Assembly (NCBI RefSeq): GCF_001514205.1
Contig: NZ_KQ948765.1
Location: 528,762 to 592,761 of the forward strand
Direction: 5' to 3'
DNA: 64,000 bases
Source of the DNA: Streptomyces griseoruber
GTDB taxonomy: Bacteria > Actinomycetota > Actinomycetes > Streptomycetales > Streptomycetaceae
Part shown: positions 45,115 to 53,839 of the stretch, piece by piece
Position numbering within the stretch: position 1 is the first letter of the stretch
How the letters are laid out: every line of letters starts with the position of its first letter
The notes under the pieces: model-generated
Databases searched by the model: none
Told to the model about the DNA's origin: nothing
The model's input: the letters and a program-made list of their open reading frames with translations, nothing else
Made by a program: the position numbers and the translations under genes

Positions 45115-46122
45115 ATGCAGAGCCTGACCAAACGCCGGCTGTCCGCCGAGGAGTTGGACGTCCTGATGCGCGGGGCGGCGGGTGTCGGGTGCCGACTGGA
45201 GGCGGAGCTGACCGACGGCTGGTTCAACACCGCCTACCGGGTGCGCTTCGACGACGGCCGCACGGCGGTGGTGAAGCTCGCGCCGCCCGTCGGAACCCCC
45301 GTCCTGCGCTACGAGCGGGGCATCATGGCGACCGAGGCGGCGGTGTACCGGCGGCTCGCGTCCCCGGCCGGTGCCGGGGTGCCCACCCCCGACCTGCTGT
45401 ACGCGGGCGAGGACTTCCTCGCGGTGGCCGTGCTGGACGGCACCCCGTGGGACAAGGTGGCCGACCGGCTGTCCGCCCCGGCCGAGAGCGCGCTGCGGCG
45501 CGAACTCGGGGGGATCACCGCCCGGCTGCACACGCTGGTCCCCGAGGACGGCCGGTTCGGCTACCCGGCCCCCGAGTCGGGGCTGTCCGCCCCCGGCTGG
45601 CGGACGGCGTTCACCGCCATGGTGGACGCGCTGCTGGCGGACGCCGCGTACTGGCGGTCCGAACTCGGGGCGTCGCACGCGGAGATCAGGGCCCTGGTGG
45701 CGGCGGGCGGGGCCGCGCTGGACGAGGTCACCCGGCCGTGTCTGGTCCACTTCGACCTGTGGCCGGGGAACATCTTCGTCAGCGTCTCCGATGCGGACGG
45801 GGCCGACGGCCCGGACCTGCGGATCACCGGTCTCATCGACCACGAACGGGCCTTCTGGGGCGACCCGGCCGCCGAGCTGGTCTCCCTGGAGCTCGGCGGG
45901 GACGTGGGTCCGGACAGCGATCTCGTCGCCGGATACCGGGAGGCCGGGGGCCGGCTCGACTTCACCCCCGCCCTCCGGCACCGTCTGGCGCTCTACGGCC
46001 TCTATCTGGGACTGCTGGTGGTGGTGGAGTGCGGTCCGCGCGGCTACGAGGACCGCGACCACCTCGCCTGGTGCCGGACCTACCTGGCCGAGCGCGTGGC
46101 CGCACTGCGCGCGCTCGGCTAG
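45115..46122 (+). CDS. Aminoglycoside phosphotransferase (APH) family small-molecule kinase
   Basis: The 335-residue kinase-fold protein contains the catalytic loop CLVHFDLWPGNIFVS (Brenner motif HxDxxxxN, with Trp-Pro-Gly as in many APH/fructosamine-kinase relatives) and the metal-binding GLIDHERAFWGDPAAELVSLE. The N-lobe has the ATP-binding lysine in DGRTAVVKLAPPVG. The family phosphorylates hydroxyls of antibiotics, choline, fructosamines or sugars; the substrate is not evident. The CebR-like box upstream hints at sugar-linked control rather than resistance. ATG 45115 (MQSLTKRRLS) has AAGCGAG upstream. It stands between rox and a convergent exporter gene. Confidence 0.82.
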   Translation: MQSLTKRRLSAEELDVLMRGAAGVGCRLEAELTDGWFNTAYRVRFDDGRTAVVKLAPPVGTPVLRYERGIMATEAAVYRRLASPAGAGVPTPDLLYAGEDFLAVAVLDGTPWDKVADRLSAPAESALRRELGGITARLHTLVPEDGRFGYPAPESGLSAPGWRTAFTAMVDALLADAAYWRSELGASHAEIRALVAAGGAALDEVTRPCLVHFDLWPGNIFVSVSDADGADGPDLRITGLIDHERAFWGDPAAELVSLELGGDVGPDSDLVAGYREAGGRLDFTPALRHRLALYGLYLGLLVVVECGPRGYEDRDHLAWCRTYLAERVAALRALG

Positions 46123-46186
46123 GGCCCTTCTGACGGATCTCCGGGGGGAGACCGGTCGAATCGGCCATGGGCGGTCGGTCCGGGGC

Positions 46187-47116
46187 TCAGGGAGACGGGG
46201 CCGGTTCGGGGCGGCGGGCCGGTTCGGTGGGGCGGGGCCGGCGGGTGCGGCGTTCGACGGTCTGCCCCCAGTACGTGCCGGTGACGATCAGCGCGGCCCC
46301 GAGGGCGGAGAGCGCGGTGAGGTGTTCGCCGCCGAAGCCGACGCCGACCAGCAGGGCCCACACCGGTTCGGTGCCCAGCAGCAGACTCGCGCGGGTCGCC
46401 GAGGTGCGCTGTACCGCCCAGGTCTGCGCCAGGAAGGCGAACAGGCCGCAGAACAGGGCCAGATAGGCGAGCTGGGCCCAGGTGACGGCGTCGATACGGG
46501 CCAGCTCCGGCAGCCCGGCCGCCGCGAAGGGCAGGAACAGGACCGTGCCGACGACGACCTGCACGGTCGTCAGGTGCAGCGGTCGTACCGCCCGGCCCGT
46601 GGTGAGCCGTCCGACGAGCACCACATGGCCCGCCCGGACCACCGCCGCCGCGAGCATCAGCAGATCACCGGCGCCGGGAGCGCGCAGACCCGTACCCGAC
46701 ACGAGCAGGCCCACGCCCGCGACGCAGACACCGGCGGCGAGGAAGAACGCCGGCGGCGGTCCGCCGGGGCGTCCGGCGCGGTCCAGCAGCGGGGTGAGCA
46801 CGAGGGTGAGGCTGATGATCAGGCCCGCGTTCGCGGCACTGGTGCGGGCGACGCCGTATGTCTCCAGGACGAGGACGGCGGCCTGGGTGACCCCGAGCAG
46901 GGAGCCGCGCACCGCCTCGTCCCGGGTGAGCGGGCCGGACCTCGCGCGCAGGGCGGAGACCACGGCGACGCAGGCGGCGGCGGAGAGGGCGTAGCGCAGG
47001 AAGAGGACGAGGAGGACCGGGGTGGTGGCCGTGGCCGTCTTCGCCGACAGATAGCTGGAACCCCAGACGACGGCGACGGCCAGCAGCACCACGTCCGTAC
47101 GGCGGGTGGCTGGCAT
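46187..47116 (-). CDS. EamA/DMT family transporter
   Basis: This 309-residue membrane protein has ten hydrophobic segments in two EamA repeats, starting RTDVVLLAVAVVWGSSYLSAKTA, with GLIISLTLVLTPLLDR in the first half and TSATRASLLLGTEPVWALLVG in the second. DMT exporters move amino acids, nucleosides or drugs. The start ATG 47116 is taken because the open frame further upstream overlaps the divergent LysR gene. It is divergent from that LysR regulator, the classical pairing in which the regulator activates the exporter when its substrate accumulates. The C-terminus is Arg/Pro-rich. Confidence 0.88.
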   Translation of the reverse strand: MPATRRTDVVLLAVAVVWGSSYLSAKTATATTPVLLVLFLRYALSAAACVAVVSALRARSGPLTRDEAVRGSLLGVTQAAVLVLETYGVARTSAANAGLIISLTLVLTPLLDRAGRPGGPPPAFFLAAGVCVAGVGLLVSGTGLRAPGAGDLLMLAAAVVRAGHVVLVGRLTTGRAVRPLHLTTVQVVVGTVLFLPFAAAGLPELARIDAVTWAQLAYLALFCGLFAFLAQTWAVQRTSATRASLLLGTEPVWALLVGVGFGGEHLTALSALGAALIVTGTYWGQTVERRTRRPRPTEPARRPEPAPSP

Positions 47117-47159
47117 GGGATCCACCCTTGCGGACCTGCACTTTGAAGTAAACGACGAG

Positions 47160-47191
47160 TTGCTCAAACAACCCTTAAGCAAAGCTACACT
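47160..47191 (+). promoter_or_regulatory. LysR-type site and leaderless promoter between exporter and regulator
   Basis: TTGCT (47160-47164) and AGCAA (47178-47182) form a perfect repeat with 13-nt spacing, the form of a LysR recognition site. TACACT (47186-47191) lies exactly six bases before the LysR ATG and no Shine-Dalgarno is present, indicating a leaderless mRNA. The whole 81-bp gap is unusually AT-rich. Confidence 0.6.
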
Positions 47192-47197
47192 CGCGGT

Positions 47198-48121
47198 ATG
47201 GACGAGAGGCAGCTCCGGGTGCTGCGGGAACTGGGCGAGCTGGGCAGCGTCACCGCGGCCGCCGAGGCGATGCGGGTGACGCCCTCGGCGATCTCGCAGC
47301 AGCTGCGACTGCTCCAGCGGTCGGTTCCGGTGCCGCTCACCGAGCGCGACGGGCGGCGGCTGGTCCTCACGGCCGCCGGTCAGGCGCTGGCCGACGCGGC
47401 GGTCGGGGTGGAGACGGCGCTGGCCCGGGCGCGCCAGGCCGTGGACGAGTTCGTCGAACGGCCCGACGGCACGGTGTCGGTGGCGGCCTTCCACAGCGGG
47501 GCCGCCGCGTTCTTCCCGCTCCTGCTGCGGGGCCTCGGCACACCGGGGTCGCCGCTCGTCTCCCTGCACGACGAGGACGTGGCGCAGGACGACTTCCCGC
47601 CGCTGACCCGCCACTACGACCTCGTCCTCGCCCACCGGCTCGACCACGCGCCGCCCTGGCCCCGGACCGCGACGGCCACCCCGCTGCTGCGGGAACCCCT
47701 GGACATCGCGTTGCCCGCCGACCACCCGCTGGCCGCCCGGCCCGCGCTGACGCCCCAGGAGGTCGCCGATCAGCCCTGGATCACCGTGCACGACGGCTTT
47801 CCGCTGATGGCCACCGTCGATGCCGTCTCCGCCGCCGCCGGACGCAGGGTCGAGATCGTCCATCGCATCAACGAGATCGCGGTGGTCGCGGAGGTGGTGG
47901 CCGCGGGCGGCGGGGTCGCCCTGATGCCGCGCTGGACCTCCCGCCCGCATCCGGCGGTGGTGCTGCGCCCGCTCAGCGGTATCCACGCCGCCCGTCACAT
48001 CGACGTACTGCACCGCCCCGAACGCGCGGCCCGCAGAGCGGTACGCACCGTCCTCGCCGAACTGCGGCGGGCGGCGCGGACGGTACGCGACCGGGGCGGC
48101 GACCCGGCCCCGCGCGCGTAG
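47198..48121 (+). CDS. LysR family transcriptional regulator
   Basis: The 307-residue protein has the LysR winged HTH at residues 1-60 (MDERQLRVLRELGELGSVTA, then MRVTPSAISQQLRLLQRSV) and a co-inducer domain with PLDIALPADHPLAARPALTPQEV and a C-terminal VAEVVAAGGGVALMPRW, the usual effector-domain landmarks. It should bind the TTGCT-N13-AGCAA site in the short gap and control the divergent EamA exporter and itself. The effector is unknown. Downstream the next gene is 185 bp away and has its own promoter. Confidence 0.9.
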   Translation: MDERQLRVLRELGELGSVTAAAEAMRVTPSAISQQLRLLQRSVPVPLTERDGRRLVLTAAGQALADAAVGVETALARARQAVDEFVERPDGTVSVAAFHSGAAAFFPLLLRGLGTPGSPLVSLHDEDVAQDDFPPLTRHYDLVLAHRLDHAPPWPRTATATPLLREPLDIALPADHPLAARPALTPQEVADQPWITVHDGFPLMATVDAVSAAAGRRVEIVHRINEIAVVAEVVAAGGGVALMPRWTSRPHPAVVLRPLSGIHAARHIDVLHRPERAARRAVRTVLAELRRAARTVRDRGGDPAPRA

Positions 48122-48159
48122 CCCCTCGGAGTTCTCGCCTTCGGCCACGCCCCGCACCT

Positions 48160-48249
48160 TGTCAAAACGTCATGACATCGACGTTGACATCACCGGCGGA
48201 CGGCTCCATAGTCATGCCACTAGAGCGCGCTAATGACGCGCTCTAGTGG
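48160..48249 (+). promoter_or_regulatory. Promoter with two operators upstream of the sugar-binding lipoprotein
   Basis: TTGACA (48184-48189), 17-nt spacer, CATAGT (48207-48212). Upstream, TGTCAAAACGTCATGACA (48160-48177) is an 18-bp imperfect palindrome of the TGTCA-N2-ACGT-N2-TGACA form used by LacI/GalR proteins. Downstream, over the transcription start, is a perfect 13-bp inverted repeat (arms CCACTAGAGCGCG at 48217-48229 and complement at 48237-48249, seven-base loop). One or both may be operators; the second could also form an mRNA 5' hairpin. Confidence 0.7.
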
Positions 48250-48306
48250 GCGGGCCGCCGCAGTCGGCCGCACCCACCCCGACCAGCACAGCGAGGTGCC
48301 AGGGAC

Positions 48307-49311
48307 ATGCGCAGACATCACCGAGCCGCCGCTCTGACCGCGACCGCCCTGGCGGGCGCCCTGTTCGCGGCCGGCTGCTCCAGCAGCTCCGGCGGGAAGA
48401 AGGCCGAGGAGAGCGCCGACGGAGCCTCCGCGGGCAAGGCCGACACCCCCCGGATGACCGTCGCCATGGTCACCCACGCCTCCCCGGGCGACACGTTCTG
48501 GGACCTGATCCGCAAGGGCGCCCAGGCGGCCGCCGCCAAGGACAACATCAAGCTCGTCTACTCCAGCGATCCCAACGCCGGCAACCAGGCGAACCTGGTG
48601 CAGAACGCGATCGACCAGAAGGTCGACGGCATCGCGCTGACCGCCGCCAAGCCGGAGGCCATGAAGGACGTGGTCGCCAAGGCCACAGCGGCCGGCATCC
48701 CGGTGGTCGGCTTCAATTCGGGGGTCGACGACTGGAAGTCGCTCGGCATGCTGGAGTACTTCGGCCAGGACGAGAACATCGCGGGCCAGGCGTTCGGCGA
48801 ACGGCTCGACCAGCTCGGCGCCAAGCACGCCCTCTGTGTCATCCAGGAGCAGGGGCAGGTCGCCCTCGAGGCCCGTTGCGCCGGTCTGAAGAAGGGCTTC
48901 AGCGGCAAGACCGACATCCTCTACGTCAACGGCACGGACATGCCGACGGTGAAGTCGACGATCACCGCCAAGCTCAAGCAGGACAGCTCCATCGACCAGG
49001 TGGTCACCCTCGGCGCTCCGATCGCGCTGACCGCCGTGCAGTCGCTGTCCGACGCGGGCACCAAGGCCAAGGTGGCCACCTTCGACCTCAACGAGTCGCT
49101 GGTGAAGGCCGTCCAGGACGGCACGGTCGAGTTCGCCGTCGACCAGCAGCCCTATCTCCAGGGCTATCTGGCCGTGGACGCCCTGTGGCTGTACAAGAAC
49201 AACGGCAACGTCAGCGGCGGCGGCACCGCGCCCGTACTGACCGGACCGGCCTTCATCACCAAGGACAACGTGGACTCGGTGGCGAAGTTCGCGGCGAACG
49301 GGACCCGCTGA
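48307..49311 (+). CDS. Ribose-type sugar-binding lipoprotein, no adjacent ABC genes
   Basis: This 334-residue periplasmic-binding-protein family 1 (RbsB-type, pfam13407-like) lipoprotein has the lipobox LFAAGCSSS. The mature part shows MTVAMVTHASPGDTFWDLIRKGAQAAA, IALTAAKPEAMKDVVAKATAAGIPVVGFNSG and a C-terminal FAVDQQPYLQGYLAVDALWLY, all characteristic of pentose/hexose binding proteins. No permease or ATPase gene is in the vicinity, so it must serve a transporter encoded elsewhere or act in sensing. A LacI regulator gene is convergent directly downstream, and LacI-type operators precede this gene. Confidence 0.86.
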   Translation: MRRHHRAAALTATALAGALFAAGCSSSSGGKKAEESADGASAGKADTPRMTVAMVTHASPGDTFWDLIRKGAQAAAAKDNIKLVYSSDPNAGNQANLVQNAIDQKVDGIALTAAKPEAMKDVVAKATAAGIPVVGFNSGVDDWKSLGMLEYFGQDENIAGQAFGERLDQLGAKHALCVIQEQGQVALEARCAGLKKGFSGKTDILYVNGTDMPTVKSTITAKLKQDSSIDQVVTLGAPIALTAVQSLSDAGTKAKVATFDLNESLVKAVQDGTVEFAVDQQPYLQGYLAVDALWLYKNNGNVSGGGTAPVLTGPAFITKDNVDSVAKFAANGTR

Positions 49312-49345
49312 CCGGGGCGGCCGGCGTCAGGGTCCGTACGTCGTC

Positions 49346-50377
49346 TCAGGCCGCGCCCTGCGGCACCGGTCCGCTGCTCCCCCGTACCACCAGCTTCGGC
49401 TCCAACACCGCCTCCCTCGGCTGGAGTTCGGGATTCTCCAGCCGTTCGACGGCATAGCGCACGGCGTGTTCCGCCATCAGCACCGCGTCCTGGCGGACGG
49501 TGGTCAGGCCGATGGGCATGAGGTGGGAGAGGTGGCTGTCGTCGTAGCCGACGACGGACAGATCGCGGGGCACCTCGACGCCGGCCCGGGTCAGGGACAT
49601 CAGCAGGCCCATGGCGCAGCGGTCGTTGCCGGCGAGGACCGCGGTCGGCAGCGGCCGGCCCTGCTCGCGTTCGGCGAGGAAGGTGCGGCCCGCCTCGATG
49701 CCCGACACCTCGGTGTGGTCGCCGGGGAGGACCCGGGCCCCGGACTCCAGTCCGTGCCGGCGCATCGCGGCCCGGTAGGCGCGCCGGCGTTCGGCCGAGC
49801 CGGGGCCGTGGCCGCCGTCGATGTGCACGATCCGGCGGTGCCCCAGTTCGACGAGGTGGTCCATGGCCTGCCGTACGCCCTTGCCCTCGGCGGAGTGGAC
49901 GAAGTCGACGTGGGCGTGGGGGACCCGGCGGCTGACGGAGACGGCGACGGTGCGGCGCCCCAGTTCCTGGAGGAACGCGGGCTCGGCGAAGGAACCGAGC
50001 AGGATCAGCGCCTCGCAGCGGTGGCTGAGCAGCGCCTCGACCGCCTTCTCCTCGCTGCGGCTGCGGGTGGAGCCCGACAGCAGGACTTCGTAGCCGAGGC
50101 GTTCGGCCTCGGGGTAGATGCCCTCGATGAGGTTGGTGTGGAAGGGCTGCTGCACGGTGAACATCACGCCGAGGGTGCGGCTGCGGCCGCGGGCGAGCAG
50201 CCGGGCCGCGCTGTCGGGCCGGTAGCCGATCTCGTCGGCGACCTTCAGCACCCGCTCCCGGGTCTCCTCGCTCGCGCCCGGCTGGTTGCGGAACACGATC
50301 GAGACCAGCGCCCGCGAGACCCCCGCCCTCGCGGCGACGTCCGCCATCGTGGGCCGCTGCCTGCCCGAAGCGTCCAC
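49346..50377 (-). CDS. LacI family transcriptional regulator
   Basis: The 343-residue protein begins with a LacI HTH (TMADVAARAGVSRALVSIVF, then RPDSAARLLARGRSRTLG) and a sensor domain with HGLESGARVLPGDHTEVSG and TAVLAGNDRCAMGLLMSLTRAG. The HTH variant SRALVSIVFRNQPGAS is the subgroup often found with ribose- or inositol-like binding proteins. It is convergent with the sugar-binding lipoprotein gene, whose promoter carries two candidate operators, so it is the best candidate repressor. The start is set at GTG 50377 with GGAGGG ten bases upstream; no operator like those at 48.2 kb is evident in front of the gene itself. Confidence 0.86.
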   Translation of the reverse strand: MDASGRQRPTMADVAARAGVSRALVSIVFRNQPGASEETRERVLKVADEIGYRPDSAARLLARGRSRTLGVMFTVQQPFHTNLIEGIYPEAERLGYEVLLSGSTRSRSEEKAVEALLSHRCEALILLGSFAEPAFLQELGRRTVAVSVSRRVPHAHVDFVHSAEGKGVRQAMDHLVELGHRRIVHIDGGHGPGSAERRRAYRAAMRRHGLESGARVLPGDHTEVSGIEAGRTFLAEREQGRPLPTAVLAGNDRCAMGLLMSLTRAGVEVPRDLSVVGYDDSHLSHLMPIGLTTVRQDAVLMAEHAVRYAVERLENPELQPREAVLEPKLVVRGSSGPVPQGAA

Positions 50378-50481
50378 CTGAACCCACCCTCCCGTGTGCC
50401 CGCCCCGGCGGGGGTGTGCAAGCTCCTGGCCGTCGGCCGTTGTCCTGACATGTGGATGGTGGTCATCGTACTCGGCGCGGG

Positions 50482-51495
50482 TCAGGGCACGGCGGGGCCG
50501 GTGATCGGCTTGCCGTCGTCGCCGTAGGGCCAGACATTGGGGACGCAGCCGTTCATGCCCTTGATCTGCTGCATCATCGCGGGGGCGGGCTTCCCGGCGC
50601 CGGGGCAGCCGACATGGCCGTGGCCGAGGTAGTGGCCGACCTCGTGGTTGATGATCAGCGCCCGGTAGGAGGGGATGTCCTGGGCGTAGACGGGGGTGGC
50701 CAGTTCCCAGCGCTCCAGGTTGACCATGACCTTCCCGAAGACGCTGCAGTTGAAGTCGCCGTGGGTGTCCAGCCCGCCCTCCAGGCAGACCTTGTCGACG
50801 GTGCCGGGGGTGGCCACCTTGACGACGAAGTCGGCGGTCCCGCCGGAGACCCGCTGGAAGGCGAGGGCGCCGTCGGCGGTCCAGCCGCGCGGGTCGGCCA
50901 GGATGGTGTCCACCTGCCGCGCCACGTCCGCGGTGGAGAGCCGGAGCCCCGTCTCGACCTCGACCCGGTAGCGGAGGGGCTTCTTCCCCTTGCCGACCGG
51001 GTCGCTCCCGCCGGAGGCGGTGACGAAGGTTCCCGGGCCGGTGCCCGGGAGGGGGACCGTGGTCCGGGAGGGGCTCGGCGAGGAACTCGCCGGGGCCGAA
51101 CCGGACGAGCCCGAGGAGGACGTGCCGGGGCGCGGGGTGGTGCGGCCGGGGGTCGGTCCGGCCGCGCCGGAGTCGCCCGACCCGGAGACGCCCGACCCGG
51201 AGGCGTCCGACTCCGAGGCGCCCGATCCGCCGGCGCCCGAACCGGAGGCCCTCGCCCCGGAGGCACGCGACTGCGAGGCGCTGGGCTCGGCGCTCGCGGC
51301 GCCCCCCGCCTTCGACAGCAGGTCCTTGCCGGCCGGCAGCGCCCAGCCCACGGCGGCGAAGCCGGCGACCCCCAGGGCGGTCGTCGCGGCGAGTCCTCCC
51401 CACAGCAGGCCCTTCCCGCGGCGCCGCCCGGCGGCGTGCGCGGGGCCACTCCGGCGGCGGCCGGTGGCGGAGGGCTTTGCCTTGTGCTCGCTCAA
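50482..51495 (-). CDS. DUF3152 metalloprotease-like membrane-anchored protein
   Basis: This 337-residue protein has a basic N-terminus, one membrane segment (GLLWGGLAATTALGVAGFAAVGW), a Ser/Gly/Ala-rich linker of about 100 residues and a C-terminal DUF3152 domain. The domain carries INHEVGHYLGHGHVGCPGAG, an HExxH-xx-GH-xH pattern expected to bind zinc, so an extracytoplasmic peptidase is likely though unproven. A TGA codon sits two codons upstream in frame (TGA-ACA-TTG), so the start is TTG 51495 or a later codon; no clear Shine-Dalgarno is seen. It is divergent from a two-component operon and shares the region holding its direct repeats. Confidence 0.82.
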   Translation of the reverse strand: MSEHKAKPSATGRRRSGPAHAAGRRRGKGLLWGGLAATTALGVAGFAAVGWALPAGKDLLSKAGGAASAEPSASQSRASGARASGSGAGGSGASESDASGSGVSGSGDSGAAGPTPGRTTPRPGTSSSGSSGSAPASSSPSPSRTTVPLPGTGPGTFVTASGGSDPVGKGKKPLRYRVEVETGLRLSTADVARQVDTILADPRGWTADGALAFQRVSGGTADFVVKVATPGTVDKVCLEGGLDTHGDFNCSVFGKVMVNLERWELATPVYAQDIPSYRALIINHEVGHYLGHGHVGCPGAGKPAPAMMQQIKGMNGCVPNVWPYGDDGKPITGPAVP

Positions 51496-51520
51496 TGTTC
51501 AGCCAGACTGTGAAGTTGAT

Positions 51521-51626
51521 GTGATCGGATCCGACTCAGACAATAACGGAATCGTAACGAGTGATCATCCGGTCTATGTGATCATCCGGTAACAGCGCCC
51601 CCTCGGGGACCGGCGGTCCCGATACT
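51521..51626 (+). promoter_or_regulatory. Direct-repeat operator and leaderless promoter of the response-regulator operon
   Basis: GTGATCATCCGGT occurs twice in tandem (51561-51573 and 51578-51590; start-to-start 17 bp), and a third GTGATC lies at 51521 within GTGATCGGATCC. OmpR-type regulators bind such direct repeats. A -10-like GATACT (51621-51626) is exactly six bases before ATG 51633 and there is no -35 and no Shine-Dalgarno, fitting an activated, leaderless promoter. Confidence 0.65.
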
Positions 51627-51632
51627 GAGCCC

Positions 51633-52328
51633 ATGCCACGTGTTCTGCTGATCGAAGACGACCGCGCCGTCCGGGAAGGGGTCGCGCTGGGGCTGCGGCG
51701 CCAGAGCCATGAGGTCGCCGCCGTCCCGACCGGGGAGGAGGGCATGGACCGGCTGCGGTCCTTCCGGCCCGACGTCGTCGTCCTCGACCTGATGCTGCCC
51801 GGCATGAGCGGCCTGGACGTGTGCCGCGCCGTCCGCGCCGTCGACCAGACCCTGCCCATCATCATGGCGACCGCGCGGGGTGATGACGTGGACATCGTTG
51901 TCGGTCTCGAGGCGGGCGCGGACGACTACGTCGTCAAGCCGGTGCAGGCCAGGGTGCTGGACGCGCGGATCCGTGCCGTGCTGCGCCGGGCGGGCGGAGC
52001 GGCCCCGGGCGACAGCGGGCTGCCGAAGATCGACACGTACGGGGAACTGGCCATCGACCGGGCCGGACTCTCCGTCACCGTACGGAACACCCCGGTCCAG
52101 CTCGCCCCCTCCGAACTGCGGCTGCTGCTGACCCTGTCCGCCTCGCCGGGGCAGGTGTTCAGCCGGCAGCAGCTGCTGGAGGCGGTCTGGGAGCACAGCT
52201 ACCACGGCGACGCCCGGCTGGTGGACGCCTGCGTCAAACGGCTGCGCGCCAAGATGGGCGACCCGCCGCGCGAACCGCGCTACATCCAGACCGTCCGCGG
52301 CTTCGGCTACCGGTTCGCGTCGCGGTGA
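51633..52328 (+). CDS. OmpR-family response regulator (AfsQ1/CseB-like)
   Basis: This 231-residue regulator has a receiver domain with the acidic pair in VLLIEDDRAV, phosphoacceptor Asp52 in VVVLDLMLPG, and the conserved Lys in GADDYVVKPVQARVLDARI, then a winged-helix DNA-binding domain with DARLVDACVKRLRAKMG and YIQTVRGFGYRF. The KPVQARVLDARIRAVLRR stretch is closest to AfsQ1-type regulators. It is the first gene of a three-gene operon, linked to the kinase gene by a GTGA overlap, and the direct repeats in front suggest autoactivation. No sigma-factor gene is adjacent, unlike the sigE-cse and sigQ-afsQ loci. Confidence 0.9.
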   Translation: MPRVLLIEDDRAVREGVALGLRRQSHEVAAVPTGEEGMDRLRSFRPDVVVLDLMLPGMSGLDVCRAVRAVDQTLPIIMATARGDDVDIVVGLEAGADDYVVKPVQARVLDARIRAVLRRAGGAAPGDSGLPKIDTYGELAIDRAGLSVTVRNTPVQLAPSELRLLLTLSASPGQVFSRQQLLEAVWEHSYHGDARLVDACVKRLRAKMGDPPREPRYIQTVRGFGYRFASR

Positions 52329-53839
52329 GAGGCGCGGCACGGGCGCAGGTGAAGGGGGCGCGCACGCCGTCCCGGGTGGTGCTGCGGGGACTGCGGGTGC
52401 GGCTGGTGGTGGCGTTCGGGCTGGTCGCCGCCCTGGCCACCACCACGACCGGAGCGCTGACCTTCCGCGAGGCGCGCAACGGGGTGCTCCAGCAGAGCCA
52501 GGACACCGTCATCCGGCAGCTGCGCACCCAGGTCAGCCGGCTCGCCACGGGCGTCGGCTACCCGCCGACCGAGGACGTGCTCCGGCGGTTCGCGGCCGAC
52601 GTGGCGCTCGCCGAGCCGTCCGGAACCTGGCGCGTCCTCGTCACCTACGAGGGGATCAGCGCGGCCTCGGTGCCCGGCTACCCCTTCGACGAGGTGACGC
52701 CGGCCGTGCGCGAGGCCGTCGGCTCCAGTATGGCCACCGTGTTCCAGCGGGTGCGCGGCGATGGACGGACCTCCCTGGTCGTGGGTATGTCGGTCGTCTT
52801 CACCTCCGCCGAGGGCACGCTGGTACCCACCGGGATCCAGGTCTTCCTGACCGTGCCCCAGACCGGCGAACAGCAGTCCGTCGACGCGCTGGTCACGGCC
52901 ATCGAACGGGCGACCGCATCGGCGCTCGGCGTCGCCGTGCTGCTCGCCCTGTTCGCGGCGCGCGGGGTGCTGCGGCCGGTGCGGGCGCTGCGCCGGGCGA
53001 CCCGCAGCATCGCCGAGGGCCGGCTCGACACCCGGCTGGACGTCAACGGCTCCGACGAACTCGCCGATCTGTCCCACACGTTCAACGAGACCGCGGCGGC
53101 GCTGGAGCAGTCCGTCGCCGAACTGCGCGGCATGGAGGCGCGGGCCCGCCGTTTCGCCTCGGACGTCTCGCACGAGCTGCGCACCCCGCTGGCCGCCATG
53201 TCGGCGGTCACCGACGTGCTGGACGAGGAGGCCGCCCGCCTCGATCCGGACACGGCGACCGCGGTACGGCTGATCAGCGAGGAGACCGTGAAGCTGGCCC
53301 GGCTGGTGGAGGACCTGATGGAGATCTCCCGCTTCGACGCGGGGGCGGCGGTCCTGCACCTGGACGAGATCGACCTCGCCGAGTCGATCCGGCGCACGGT
53401 CTCCTCCCGCGGCTGGTCGGACGCGGTCGAGGCCCGGCTGCCGGGACCCGACGAGCTGCGCGGCCGGGTCGATCCGCGCCGGCTGGACGTGGTGGTGGCC
53501 AACCTGGTCGGCAACGCCCTGCGGCACGGCGGCCGGCCGGTGCGTCTGACGCTGTCCGAGGGCGGGCCGCACGCCACGCTGCGGCACGCGGTGCTGGAGG
53601 TGGCCGACAGCGGGCCGGGCATCCCCGAGGACGTGCTGCCGTACGTCTTCGACCGCTTCTACAAGTCCGACAGCGCGCGCACCCGCACCGAGGGCAGCGG
53701 GCTGGGCCTGGCGATCACCGAGGAGAACGTACGGATGCACGGCGGCACCGTCCGCGCGGCCAACCGTCCGGGCGGCGGTGCCGTCTTCACGGTGGAACTC
53801 CCGCTGCGGCGGGACGAGTCGGCGTGGGAGAACCTGTGA
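52325..53839 (+). CDS. Membrane sensor histidine kinase
   Basis: The 504-residue kinase starts at GTG 52325 in a four-base overlap with the regulator gene. Two membrane segments (GLRVRLVVAFGLVAALATTTTG and ASALGVAVLLALFAARGVL) enclose an extracellular sensor of about 140 residues. HAMP, HisKA (ARRFASDVSHELRTPLAAM, phosphoacceptor His283) and HATPase_c (NLVGNALRHGG, VADSGPGIPEDVLPYVFDRF, GSGLGLAITEENV) follow. It autophosphorylates on an envelope signal and passes phosphate to Asp52 of the partner regulator. The co-transcribed lipoprotein may modulate the sensor. Confidence 0.92.
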   Translation: MRGAARAQVKGARTPSRVVLRGLRVRLVVAFGLVAALATTTTGALTFREARNGVLQQSQDTVIRQLRTQVSRLATGVGYPPTEDVLRRFAADVALAEPSGTWRVLVTYEGISAASVPGYPFDEVTPAVREAVGSSMATVFQRVRGDGRTSLVVGMSVVFTSAEGTLVPTGIQVFLTVPQTGEQQSVDALVTAIERATASALGVAVLLALFAARGVLRPVRALRRATRSIAEGRLDTRLDVNGSDELADLSHTFNETAAALEQSVAELRGMEARARRFASDVSHELRTPLAAMSAVTDVLDEEAARLDPDTATAVRLISEETVKLARLVEDLMEISRFDAGAAVLHLDEIDLAESIRRTVSSRGWSDAVEARLPGPDELRGRVDPRRLDVVVANLVGNALRHGGRPVRLTLSEGGPHATLRHAVLEVADSGPGIPEDVLPYVFDRFYKSDSARTRTEGSGLGLAITEENVRMHGGTVRAANRPGGGAVFTVELPLRRDESAWENL

